DNA of 64,000 nt, taken from Paenibacillus chondroitinus NBRC 15376. Its GTDB lineage: Bacteria; Bacillota; Bacilli; Paenibacillales; NBRC-103111. Numbering within the stretch: position 1 is the stretch's first letter; each line of letters begins with the position of its first letter. The notes below the pieces were generated by a model that did not search any database, was not told the origin of the DNA, and worked only from the letters and a program-made list of their open reading frames with translations. Where the stretch lies: the NCBI RefSeq assembly GCF_004000765.1, contig NZ_BILW01000010.1, positions 1-64,000 on the forward strand. The letters are read 5' to 3'. A program made the position numbers and the translations under genes. This document shows positions 1 through 8,063 of this stretch, piece by piece.

Positions 1-58
1 GCATAAAATACAACAAATTCACCCAAAAAGTGCTGTATATCCATCTTTATGAAGCAAA

Positions 59-388
59 TGATTGTATTAAATGCAACATAGCATGCTCTAGCAGCATTAT
101 TAGGTGTATTTGATTGCATGAAGTGCAATCAAGAGCTGGCACGCATTTGCACATTGGCTAGAGCGAGCAGCCTGCACTTATGGAGCACCCGATTCCATAT
201 CATTGGAGCTGCTCCGATTCATTTTAACTTGTTTAACTTCCCTTTCTCGCACCATTCTCTCTAATAAGCACATTTGCTGCATCATTGTCACTTGGAGTAG
301 CTCCTCCTACATCGGTGGTATAGCACCGATTTCTCTTTAACTTGTTCCCCCCCACTTCTCACACCATTTACTCTAATAAGCACATCTC
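59..388. repeat. Intergenic repeat region with palindromes and a ~113-bp tandem duplication
   Basis: This gene-free stretch holds two layers of repeats. A 21-bp palindrome (8-bp arms TGATTGCA and TGCAATCA) lies at 111-131, with a degenerate copy 52 bp upstream at 59-78. Further on, a block of about 95 bp occurs twice: TTTAACTTG at 223 and 336, CTAATAAGCACAT at 261 and 373, and palindromic TTGGAG/CTCC and ATCGGTG/CACCGAT sites at 202-218 and 311-330. The copies differ at many bases, so the duplication is old. No open frame looks coding. Confidence 0.6.
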
Positions 389-395
389 TACCCAA

Positions 396-449
396 ACGCA
401 AAAAAAGCCCTCAGCCAAGGAAAACTCCTTAAACTGAAGGCTTCTTTTA
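396..449 (-). terminator. Rho-independent terminator of the ABC importer operon
   Basis: Read on the minus strand, an imperfect stem (GCCTTCAG with CTGAGGGC, extended by TTTAAGGA with TCCTTGG) is followed by a run of seven T. It sits directly after the stop codon of the ATPase gene and ends the three-gene operon. Confidence 0.8.
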
Positions 450-1244
450 TTAACCCAGCACCACGCGGTCATCCGACAGCTTGCTGCCGCTGATGTTTTC
501 GAACTCACCGAGCAGCTGCTCCACGGTGAGGTCCTTTTTCCGCTCCTCGCTCACATCGAGGATGATGCGGCCCTTGTCCATCATGATCAGGCGGTTGCCT
601 AGACGAATCGCCTGCTCCATGTTGTGCGTGACCATCAGCGTGGTCAGCTTCATTTCGCGCACGATTTCCTCGGTCAATCGTGTGATCAGCTCCGCCCGCG
701 CAGGGTCAAGCGCGGCGGTATGCTCATCCAGCAGCAGAATCTGCGGCTGGGTGAAGGTCGCCATCAGCAAGCTGAGGGCTTGGCGCTCTCCGCCGGAGAG
801 CAGACCCACCTTCGCGCGCAAGCGATTCTCCAAGCCGATGCCGAGGCGCTGCAGCTGTTCCAGGAACAACGCGCGTCTACGCGCGTTGGTGCCGAAGCTA
901 AGCCCGCGCTTCTTGCCGCGGGTATACGCCATGGCGAGATTCTCCTCGATCGTCATTCGAGGAGCGGTCCCCGCCATGGGATCTTGAAAGACGCGGCCGA
1001 TCCAGCGGCTGCGCTCATACTCAGGCAGGTGGTGGATCGTCTCACCACTGATCGCCACCTCGCCGGCATCCGGCGTCATCACACCGGAGATGATGTTCAT
1101 CAGTGTCGATTTGCCGGCGCCGTTACTGCCGATGACCGTGACGAAGTCGCCGGGCTTCAGGGTTAAGTTAATACCGATCAGCGCGATTTTCTCGTCGGCT
1201 GAACCAGGGTTAAATAGCTTGGAAACATTCGAGAGCTTCAGCAT
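450..1244 (-). CDS. ABC transporter ATP-binding protein, TrpZ-like
   Basis: This is the cytoplasmic ATPase of a three-part importer whose neighbours are the permease and lipoprotein binder. Walker A (GSNGAGKST, residues 39-47), the LSGGE signature (149-153) and Walker B (ILLLDE, 169-174) are intact, followed by the H-loop in VTHN. The 264-residue length is normal. The ATG overlaps the permease stop as TGATG, so translation is coupled. The family is annotated as putative tryptophan/tyrosine transport (TrpXYZ-like) in streptococci, but homologues next to this type of binder may carry other substrates. Substrate is unproven here. Confidence 0.88.
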   Translation of the reverse strand: MLKLSNVSKLFNPGSADEKIALIGINLTLKPGDFVTVIGSNGAGKSTLMNIISGVMTPDAGEVAISGETIHHLPEYERSRWIGRVFQDPMAGTAPRMTIEENLAMAYTRGKKRGLSFGTNARRRALFLEQLQRLGIGLENRLRAKVGLLSGGERQALSLLMATFTQPQILLLDEHTAALDPARAELITRLTEEIVREMKLTTLMVTHNMEQAIRLGNRLIMMDKGRIILDVSEERKKDLTVEQLLGEFENISGSKLSDDRVVLG

Positions 1245-2158
1245 CAGCGGCCACCTCCCTTATTCATTTGCACGGCGCGGGCGATGAGCTCAGCGGAGCG
1301 CCGTTTGGCGGTTGCTTTTTGCCGGACAGACCGCTGCACGGATGGCAGGACGAGTGCGATAATAACGATAATCGCAGTGATTAATTTTAAATCAGAAGCA
1401 TTGAGCCACTCCACGCGCAGTGCCAAAGCAACCACGATACGGTACACAATGGAGCCAAGAACAGCGGCAAGTGTCGCTCGGAACACGCTCTGGGAACCAA
1501 AGATCGCTTCCCCGATAATAACAGAAGCCAAACCAATAACAATCATCCCGATGCCCATGGAAATATCCGCAAACCCGGATTGCTGAGCAATCATCGCGCC
1601 GGAAAGCGCTACTAATCCATTAGATAAGCTGACACCAAGAATGGTGGTATTATCTGTATTTGCCCCAAAACTGCGAATCATGCGGGCATTATCGCCCGTT
1701 GCACGCAGAGACAGTCCCAAATCGGTATGCAGAAATCCGTCCAGCAACAGTTTAAACAAAATGACAACAAGGAAACCTACCGCAATCGGGGATATGGACG
1801 TGAACATGGTATCCGAGCCAAGCAGTGAAATGTTCGGTTTGCCCATAATCCGCATATTAATGGAGTACAAGGCAATCATCATCAAGATACCGGACAAAAG
1901 ACCGTTAATTTTCCCCTTCGTATGAAGCAATCCTGTACAAGCCCCGGCAGCCAGTCCACCTGCAAAAGCAGCCAAACAAGCGAGCAGCGGAGAATATCCG
2001 TGTGAAATCATAATGGCTGCAATTGCGCCGCCAGTCGTGAAACTCCCGTCCACCGTCAAATCAGGAAAATCGAGAATGCGAAAAGTGATGTAGACACCAA
2101 GCGCCATCAGGGCATAGAGAAGACCCAGCTCGACAGCACCGCTCATGGAATCCATCAT
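1244..2158 (-). CDS. ABC transporter permease, TrpY-like
   Basis: A hydrophobic 304-residue integral membrane protein with about eight to nine predicted helices, of the branched-chain/ribose permease superfamily (conserved FPDLTVDGSF segment near the N-terminus). It should form the channel for the adjacent ATPase and substrate-binding lipoprotein. The frame is open further upstream to 2245, but the ATG at 2158 has an AGGAGG 10 bases upstream (2169-2174), and the upstream extension is not membrane-protein-like, so I place the start there. Confidence 0.87.
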   Translation of the reverse strand: MMDSMSGAVELGLLYALMALGVYITFRILDFPDLTVDGSFTTGGAIAAIMISHGYSPLLACLAAFAGGLAAGACTGLLHTKGKINGLLSGILMMIALYSINMRIMGKPNISLLGSDTMFTSISPIAVGFLVVILFKLLLDGFLHTDLGLSLRATGDNARMIRSFGANTDNTTILGVSLSNGLVALSGAMIAQQSGFADISMGIGMIVIGLASVIIGEAIFGSQSVFRATLAAVLGSIVYRIVVALALRVEWLNASDLKLITAIIVIIALVLPSVQRSVRQKATAKRRSAELIARAVQMNKGGGR

Positions 2159-2265
2159 GTTGAAACAACCTCCTAGTTTAAAATAAACAACGCCTAACCT
2201 CAGGTAGACGGGAGAAAAAAAGAGATGAACGAAAGTGACGTCCACCCCTTTTGTATCCCAAAATC

Positions 2266-3315
2266 TTACTGAATAATGTTTTTCTCTTTGTCTTTTACAG
2301 CATTTTTCATAGCATCCGTTACTTCAACGCCTTGCGCCTTAGCTGCTTTCAGGTTCAAGATCAGATCCAGCTTATCAGGAACAGTTACTTTCATGTCCGC
2401 TGGCTTTTTCCCGTTTTTCAAAATTTCAACAGCCATTTGACCAACTTGGTAACCATGATCGTAGTATTTGAAGCCAACCGTTGCAAAAGCTCCTTTTTCC
2501 ACGGTATCGCGGTCACTGGAGAAGAACGGAATGTGCTTTTCGTTAGCAATTTGAATGATGCCGTCTACACCGCTAACAACCGTGTTGTCGAGTGTAATCA
2601 AGAAAGCGTCTGCGCGTCCAACAAGGGATTGAGCCGCTTGTTTTACTTCAGATGTATTTGTTACTGGCGCTTTTATAAGTTTAATGTTGTTTTTTGCCAA
2701 AGCTTGTTCAGCATTTTTCGCCATGATCACAGCGTTTGGCTCACCTTCGTTGATAACAAGACCGACTGTTTTCACTTTAGGCATGTTAGCTGCAACGAAA
2801 TCCATCAATTGTGCGACCGCCATTGGGTTCGTGTCCGATGCTCCGGAAACCGTGCCGCCCGGTTTGTCTACATTCGTTACGATTTTAGCTGCAACCGGAT
2901 CTGTAACAGCCGCAAAGAGAACCGGCGCTTTTTTCACTTGCTGAACAACCGCTTGAGCGGATGGTGTTGCGATACCCAGCACTAGGTCGTTGTCAGCGGA
3001 AGCAATTTTTTGCGCGATGGATAAATTGTTCGTTTGATCGCCCTGCGCGTTGTTGAAGTCTACCTTCAGGTTCGTGCCTTCTACGATTCCAGCGTCTTTA
3101 AGCGCTGCCAAAAAACCCTGACGAGTAGCATCCAAAGATGGATGTTCCACGATTTGCGAAATCGCGATTTTGTATGTCTTTGCCGCAGCTGCCGTTGCTG
3201 CTGGAGCTGTTGATGCGCCGCCTGCTGCAGGCGTTGTCTCTGTCTTTTGACCACAACCGGCTACGACCATAAGAGCTGCTGATAATACAAGTGATGCAAG
3301 TGCTTTCTTTTTCAA
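2266..3315 (-). CDS. ABC transporter substrate-binding lipoprotein, TrpX-like
   Basis: Extracytoplasmic solute receptor of the ABC_sub_bind family. The start is a TTG at 3315, not the further upstream ATG. It gives a textbook lipoprotein signal (MKKK, hydrophobic stretch, VAGC with C21) and has GAGGGG 8 bases upstream. A low-complexity A/T/P linker follows the lipid-modified cysteine, then the two-lobe periplasmic-binding fold (VEHPSLDATRQGF, ITLDNTVVSGVDG and DRDTVEKGAFATVGF are typical). 349 residues. First gene of the operon binder-permease-ATPase. No T-box leader was found upstream, so tryptophan control is not supported. Confidence 0.88.
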   Translation of the reverse strand: MKKKALASLVLSAALMVVAGCGQKTETTPAAGGASTAPAATAAAAKTYKIAISQIVEHPSLDATRQGFLAALKDAGIVEGTNLKVDFNNAQGDQTNNLSIAQKIASADNDLVLGIATPSAQAVVQQVKKAPVLFAAVTDPVAAKIVTNVDKPGGTVSGASDTNPMAVAQLMDFVAANMPKVKTVGLVINEGEPNAVIMAKNAEQALAKNNIKLIKAPVTNTSEVKQAAQSLVGRADAFLITLDNTVVSGVDGIIQIANEKHIPFFSSDRDTVEKGAFATVGFKYYDHGYQVGQMAVEILKNGKKPADMKVTVPDKLDLILNLKAAKAQGVEVTDAMKNAVKDKEKNIIQ

Positions 3316-3444
3316 CCTAATTACCCCTCTCTTTTTTCCCTTTTGGTTGACTTGAACCCATTGCCCGCTCACCACTTTAACGCTTTTGCTCGACAAAGTG
3401 TGTAGGCGCTGTTTGGTATCCAAGCTGTGATGCTAATTTACCAT

Positions 3445-3473
3445 AGTTTAATTGGCTGGCGTGTTTCCGTCAA
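3445..3473 (-). promoter_or_regulatory. Sigma-A promoter of the TrpXYZ-like operon
   Basis: On the minus strand, -35 TTGACG (3468-3473) and -10 TAAACT (3445-3450) are separated by exactly 17 bp, about 130 bp upstream of the TTG start of the lipoprotein gene. Confidence 0.6.
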
Positions 3474-3507
3474 TCGTTTTATCTATTCTGTTAATATATG
3501 GACGGGA

Positions 3508-4494
3508 TTAGTGCTGATTCTGGTGGTAAAAGTCGCGCAGCAGCTCATCCATGACCCGATTTGTCCGCGCGGCCGTCCGTCCTGTACTCGGGCTTTTCCC
3601 CACGCCTCTCAGCTCATCCACCACCATCCCGATCAAAGGCTGTTGCACATGGGCCGGATTCGGGATTGAAAAATCCTGCACTTGACCGTCCGCTGTTTCC
3701 AAGCGAAGATCGCCGCCAAATGTTGAAAACGTGACCTTGCCCAGACTTCCGACAATCTCGTTCACATCGCTGCGCTTGTAGCTGTTAAAGCTCCAAATGC
3801 CCGTCCCCATCACGCCTGACTCAAACGCATACGCCGTTGTCACGATATCTTCGACTTGCAGCTGGCCGCTCTGATTGCGCGCAAACCCTTTGACCTCGCC
3901 AATCGGCCCCAGCAAATAGTCCAAAACATCCAGCGTATGGCTAGCTAAATCGACAAAAAGTCCGCCTCCCGAAAGCTCAGGCTGCAGCCGCCACGGCAGA
4001 TCCTGACCCTGGTCTTCTCTGAGCATTTGCAGATAAGTCGTATGAACGAACCGGATTTCCCCCAAAACACCGCTGTCCAGCAGCTCTTTAATTTGAACAA
4101 ACTTTGGCAAACCCCGACGATAATAAGCAACGAAAAGCGGTACCCCAGCCTCTTCACACGCGGCGATCATCTCCAGGCACTCCCCGTGATTCCGAGCCAT
4201 GGGCTTTTCCACATAAACCGGCTTCCCTGCTTTTGCCGCCATCAATGTGTATTCATGATGAAAACCAGGCGGCGTGGCGACATATATGGCATTGACATCC
4301 GGATCATGAATAAGCGCATTCGCGTCATCATACCATTTAGCAACGCCGTGTCTTCTCGCGTAATCTTCCGCCAACACGCCATTGCGCCGCATGACGGCCA
4401 CGAGCTCAGAGCCCGCCACCTTTTGGAGGGCTGGCCCGCTTTTAATTTCAGTCACATCTCCACAACCAATAATTCCCCACCGCACTTTATCCAT
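3508..4494 (-). CDS. Gfo/Idh/MocA family NAD(P)-dependent oxidoreductase
   Basis: A 328-residue soluble dehydrogenase. The N-terminal Rossmann fold begins WGIIGCGDVTE, and the family motif EKPMARNHGE (the lysine of EKP is catalytic) follows near residue 97. The C-terminal half has the GFO_IDH_MocA_C-type sheet (GGLFVDLASHTLDVLDYLLG). Such enzymes oxidise or reduce sugars and inositols, and the exact substrate cannot be read from the sequence. The ATG has GGAGGG 9 bases upstream. It is transcribed divergently from paiB. Confidence 0.85.
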   Translation of the reverse strand: MDKVRWGIIGCGDVTEIKSGPALQKVAGSELVAVMRRNGVLAEDYARRHGVAKWYDDANALIHDPDVNAIYVATPPGFHHEYTLMAAKAGKPVYVEKPMARNHGECLEMIAACEEAGVPLFVAYYRRGLPKFVQIKELLDSGVLGEIRFVHTTYLQMLREDQGQDLPWRLQPELSGGGLFVDLASHTLDVLDYLLGPIGEVKGFARNQSGQLQVEDIVTTAYAFESGVMGTGIWSFNSYKRSDVNEIVGSLGKVTFSTFGGDLRLETADGQVQDFSIPNPAHVQQPLIGMVVDELRGVGKSPSTGRTAARTNRVMDELLRDFYHQNQH

Positions 4495-4565
4495 TCACGT
4501 ATCCCTCCAGATCATCATTTGAATGCTACTCTACTTATTCGACAACCGCGTTCTTCCTCCTTTTG

Positions 4566-4615
4566 TATACTGGTACACCATTTTCCATTCAAATTGGCAC
4601 TATATTGGGACCATT
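4566..4615 (+). promoter_or_regulatory. Direct-repeat operator candidate in the paiB promoter
   Basis: Two similar direct repeats start 35 bp apart: TATACTGGTACACCATT (4566-4582) and TATATTGGGACCATT (4601-4615). The second occupies the -35 position relative to a good -10 TACAAT (4624-4629), which lacks a recognisable -35 of its own. Direct repeats placed this way are typical of activation by MocR/GabR-type regulators; that assignment is inference. Confidence 0.35.
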
Positions 4616-4663
4616 CCCCTTGTTACAATATCATTAAATTTAAAAAAGCAGGTGAAAAGCAAC

Positions 4664-5221
4664 ATGTACATTCCTTCCTATTTTAAAATAAAAGATGACG
4701 ACATCATGTATGAGGTTATCGAACAAAATGGCTTTGCAACCCTGATTTCCCAGCATGACAACCGCCCGATGGCTACCCACTTGCCGCTTACGCTCGATCG
4801 CAGCAACAAATGCTTGTATGGACATGTTGCTCGTCCGAATCCGCAGTGGAAAGGTCTACAGCAGCAGGAAGTTCTGGTTATCTTTCAAGGGCCGCACAGC
4901 TATATTTCCCCCTCCTGGTACGAAACGGGCGATTCCGTTCCGACATGGAATTACGTGGCTGTTCATGTTTACGGGCAAGCCGAGCTCATCGACGATGAAC
5001 ATGAAGTGATGTCCTCCATGATAAGCTTGATTGAAAAATACGAGGAGCCCGATAGCCTCTATGATTTAGAATCCGTAGATTCCGCCTACTTGTCCGGTCT
5101 AAGCAAAGTCGTTCAACGCCAAGAACTCGTCATTCAGAGGTTGGAAGCTCTCAATCGAGAGAATGAACGGAATATCGCTGCTTTGATGCGAAAAAACCTT
5201 GAGCTTCGTAACACATTTTAA
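4664..5221 (+). CDS. paiB: PaiB-like FMN-binding negative transcriptional regulator family protein
   Basis: PaiB family (PF04299), a split-barrel flavin-binding fold first described as a Bacillus regulator of protease synthesis and sporulation. The N-terminus MYIPSYFKIKDDD and the central blocks ATHLPLTLD, HVARPNPQW and GPHSYISPSWY are characteristic. The ATG at 4664 has AGGTGA upstream, so the longer frame from 4523 is not used. The protein is 185 residues, against about 205 for most relatives. The C-terminal KLSQN-type segment appears shortened: RLEALNRENERN stands where RLE-x-KxKLSQNR is expected. This is consistent with an in-frame loss of about six residues. Confidence 0.82.
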   Translation: MYIPSYFKIKDDDIMYEVIEQNGFATLISQHDNRPMATHLPLTLDRSNKCLYGHVARPNPQWKGLQQQEVLVIFQGPHSYISPSWYETGDSVPTWNYVAVHVYGQAELIDDEHEVMSSMISLIEKYEEPDSLYDLESVDSAYLSGLSKVVQRQELVIQRLEALNRENERNIAALMRKNLELRNTF

Positions 5222-5228
5222 TTGAAGA

Positions 5229-5412
5229 TGGGGAACGAGGGGCCTCTATTCCGTGCGAATGAGCCAATCTCAACAGGGATGGGGAACTACAGGCTTCTAT
5301 TTCTCCCATCTTGCTTCAAATGTAAGATTCTTTGGCGGAATAAGAGCCTGTAGTTCCGTTCAGACCCTGAATTCACCGAATTTAGCTCAAATAGCGCCTT
5401 GTAGTTCCGCTA
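5229..5412. repeat. Four-site intergenic element, GGAAC family, copy 1
   Basis: Two direct motif copies beginning GGAAC (5232, 5283; 51 bp apart) face two inverted copies ending GTTCC (5353, 5404; 51 bp apart). The extended inverted motif reads AAATAGCGCCTTGTAGTTCC. The element lies between the convergent 3' ends of paiB and the ABC exporter. Related copies are at 9315-9497 and 39252-39432. An open frame across it (from 5253) has no ribosome site or recognisable product. Confidence 0.8.
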
Positions 5413-5455
5413 AGCTGCCTTACTCTCAAGTGCAACATACTCTCAACCGCACAAA

Positions 5456-5505
5456 GGGCTGATTCAAAAGCAAACTAATCTGCTTTTGAATCAGCCCTTA
5501 TTAGA
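5456..5505. terminator. Bidirectional terminator between paiB and the ABC exporter
   Basis: A perfect 17-bp inverted repeat (arms 5456-5472 and 5481-5497, GGGCTGATTCAAAAGCA with its complement) with an 8-base loop. The sequence after the stem is only moderately T-rich on each strand (TTATTAG on plus, TTTGTG on minus). It is placed to end both convergent transcripts. Confidence 0.75.
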
Positions 5506-5542
5506 AACCTGATCTGCAGCAAGCCGCTGCAGGTTACCCTAA

Positions 5543-7369
5543 TTACCGCTGCGAAGGAGCCTCCACGGGAGCCAACGCTTCCTCAGGCACGAAACCCGAA
5601 TCCGCGGCGAACTGCTCCTGCAGCTGAAGCTGCTGCGTAGCAAACTCGCGGTACATGTCATGCGACTCCAGCAGTTCCTGATGCGTTCCGCTGCCGGTCA
5701 CCACGCCTTTGTCCAGGAAAATAATCTGGTCGGCATCCACCACCGTCGATAAGCGATGCGCGATGACCAGCGTCGTCCTTCCCTGCATGAGGTTCTGCAG
5801 CGCCTGCTGCACCACAACCTCTGACTTGCTGTCCAAGCTGGATGTCGCTTCGTCCAGCATCAAAATCTTCGGATCGCGCAGCAAAGCTCGCGCAATCGCA
5901 ATCCGCTGCCGCTGTCCGCCGGACAGCTTAATGCCGCGCTCGCCGACTTCCGTTTCATACTGTTGCGGAAGCTCCTCAATAAACGTATCCGCATAGGCCA
6001 TCTGCGAAGCCCGCTTCAGCTCCTCCAGCGTTACCTCACGCTGCAAGCCATAACAAATATTATCCCGGATCGTGCCTGCTATCAGCGGACTCTCCTGTGA
6101 AACATAACCGATCTGGCTGCGCCAGGAAATAAGTGAGAACTGATCAATTGGATCAGATCCTAAGGTAACAGAGCCCTTCTGCGGCGTATAGAATCTCTCG
6201 AGCAGGGAGAACGTCGTCGTCTTCCCGCTTCCGCTCGGTCCTACGATTGCCGTCACTTTGCCGGCTTCCATCGTAAAACTGACATTTTTCAGGACAGACT
6301 CCCCTTCTTTGTAGCCATAGGTTACTTGATCGAAATGAATCGGCTGTGAAGCATTCGCTACGGGCACACCTGCATGTGGATTTTCTTCTTCATGATCCAG
6401 CACTTTGAGGATAGTATCCGTTGCTCCCATCGCCTTTTGAGCCTGATTGAAAAACTGTGTGATCTGCGTAATCGGCATGACAATTTGGAATAAATAGAGC
6501 ATGAACGCCACCAATTGACCCGCGGTTATCGCGCCTGAGGCTACTCGCATACCGCCGTAACCGAACAGAACAACAAACAGCATCAGCATAACAAACGTAA
6601 CAAGCGGCGCCATTAAGGCTTGAATCTTGCCTTCGCGAAGTCCAAATTTAAACAGTCTTTGAATCCCTGAGCTGCCTTCCTGGTACTCTACAGGTTCGGC
6701 ATTGGCTGCCTTCACCAAGCGGATCTCGGATAGGACACGATTGAGCACAGAAGTGAAACTTGCCGTCTCAGCCTGCATGCCCTTGGAGATTTTGAACATT
6801 TGCCGCCCCAGTGGAAAAAGAATGAGGAAGGCTATCGGGAATACGCTGAACATGATGAGCGTCATTTTCCAATCCATATACAAAAGCACCGCAATTGAAC
6901 CAATAATTGAAATAATACCTGTCACGAACCCTGACATATGCTCGGCGATTAGGCCCTTAATCACAGCGGTATCATTGGTCATCCGGGAAATCGTATCGCC
7001 CGTCTGATTGTTATCGTAATAGCGAACCGGCAGCACCAGAAGCTTTTTCCATAGTCGCTCACGAATACCGGCCACAACGCTTTGACCCGCGTGATTCAAT
7101 AAATAAACCGAGACGCCCGAGGCAATTGCCGAGCCAACAAAAGCGATCGCCATGCCGCTAATCTGCATCCAATTCAAGTTGTCGAGCGAAAAGCTGTCGA
7201 CCACATTTTTCGTAAATAACGGTATCACAAGTCCTGCCAATGTTGAAATAATGCTTAATCCTAATGCTATGCCTAGAAGAAGCTTGGGTGGATTCGCCTG
7301 CATGATCAAGCGGATGAATCCCCGCCAATTGCTTGCGCTCTGAGGCGCTTCTTTCCTTGTAACTGCCAT
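5543..7369 (-). CDS. ABC multidrug/lipid exporter (half-transporter, fused membrane and ATPase domains)
   Basis: A 608-residue half-transporter. The type I exporter membrane domain with six helices spans roughly residues 20-320. The ATPase domain (about 345-585) has Walker A GPSGSGKTT, the signature LSGGQRQRIAIARALL, Walker B ILMLDEATSSLD and the H-loop VIAHRLS. Such proteins (BmrA/LmrA/MsbA type) act as homodimers or with a partner to export drugs or lipids. There is no partner gene next to it, so a homodimer is likely. The ATG has AAGGAG 9 bases upstream. All catalytic motifs are intact. Confidence 0.9.
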   Translation of the reverse strand: MAVTRKEAPQSASNWRGFIRLIMQANPPKLLLGIALGLSIISTLAGLVIPLFTKNVVDSFSLDNLNWMQISGMAIAFVGSAIASGVSVYLLNHAGQSVVAGIRERLWKKLLVLPVRYYDNNQTGDTISRMTNDTAVIKGLIAEHMSGFVTGIISIIGSIAVLLYMDWKMTLIMFSVFPIAFLILFPLGRQMFKISKGMQAETASFTSVLNRVLSEIRLVKAANAEPVEYQEGSSGIQRLFKFGLREGKIQALMAPLVTFVMLMLFVVLFGYGGMRVASGAITAGQLVAFMLYLFQIVMPITQITQFFNQAQKAMGATDTILKVLDHEEENPHAGVPVANASQPIHFDQVTYGYKEGESVLKNVSFTMEAGKVTAIVGPSGSGKTTTFSLLERFYTPQKGSVTLGSDPIDQFSLISWRSQIGYVSQESPLIAGTIRDNICYGLQREVTLEELKRASQMAYADTFIEELPQQYETEVGERGIKLSGGQRQRIAIARALLRDPKILMLDEATSSLDSKSEVVVQQALQNLMQGRTTLVIAHRLSTVVDADQIIFLDKGVVTGSGTHQELLESHDMYREFATQQLQLQEQFAADSGFVPEEALAPVEAPSQR

Positions 7370-7528
7370 GTATCTCTACTCCTTTACCCGATCGAATATT
7401 CATCCGTCATCTGAATGATTCTTTGCTTTTCAGTATCTCTTTGCAAAATGAATCATACACCTGTATTTTAAACGGAATATAAACAGGAACGAATCGGTCC
7501 GGGGATGTAGAGGGGCTGCTCTCACCCT

Positions 7529-7924
7529 TTAAACCTCCGTAGAAATCTGCCAAATCACACCGAACGGGTCTTCAAGTCGACCGAACATCGCCCCCCAAAA
7601 CATGCGCTCAAAGGGCATGATCACCTTACCACCCCGGGATAACGCTTCAAAAATACGTCTCGCCTCCTCTTCACCCTTAAATTCCAATGTCAAATCCAAC
7701 CCCTTGCCTCTATCCACCGATTCCGTACCTGCATCCGCCATGAAAAAGCGTAAACCAAGCGCCTGAAGCTCCAGATGAAGCACCCGATCCTTCATGGACT
7801 CATCAGCCCCCGGCATATCTGCGAACGTACGCAAGCTGACGATCTCTCCGCCAAACGCTTTTACATAAAAGTCCGACTGTTCTCTTGCATTTCTGCTATA
7901 AAAATAAGGTGTTAATGTTGCCAT
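7529..7924 (-). CDS. VOC family protein, PhnB-like glyoxalase/dioxygenase fold
   Basis: A 131-residue single-copy vicinal-oxygen-chelate protein. It begins with the PYFYSRNAREQSDFYVKAFGG block and ends with RLEDPFGVIWQIST, both typical of PhnB-like members. These are small cytosolic dimers, and most have no proven substrate. A strong AGGAGG precedes the ATG. It is transcribed on its own, divergently from the alcohol dehydrogenase gene. Confidence 0.82.
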   Translation of the reverse strand: MATLTPYFYSRNAREQSDFYVKAFGGEIVSLRTFADMPGADESMKDRVLHLELQALGLRFFMADAGTESVDRGKGLDLTLEFKGEEEARRIFEALSRGGKVIMPFERMFWGAMFGRLEDPFGVIWQISTEV

Positions 7925-7990
7925 GGTGATTCCTCCTATTATGGAGTTGATACAAGCTAGAACCGGTTCTGCGCCTTCATCCTTCTATTT

Positions 7991-8019
7991 TTGTTTTTTG
8001 CTGTTTCTTTCTATACAAT
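7991..8019 (+). promoter_or_regulatory. Sigma-A promoter of the alcohol dehydrogenase gene
   Basis: -35 TTGTTT (7991-7996) and -10 TACAAT (8014-8019) with a 17-bp spacer, about 45 bp upstream of the ATG. Confidence 0.5.
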
Positions 8020-8063
8020 ATAGGGGTAAGACTACATATAGATGATCTCGAGGAGGTAATTCG

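Noticed and set aside
3316-3445. T-box leader for a tryptophan transporter
   Set aside because: The conserved AGGGTGG-type T-box and an antiterminator/terminator pair are not present in the leader, so regulation by tRNA is not supported.
5253-5462. Small protein gene in the intergenic element
   Set aside because: The frame stays open because the repeat pitch (51 bp) is a multiple of three. No ribosome site, and the frame runs into the terminator stem.
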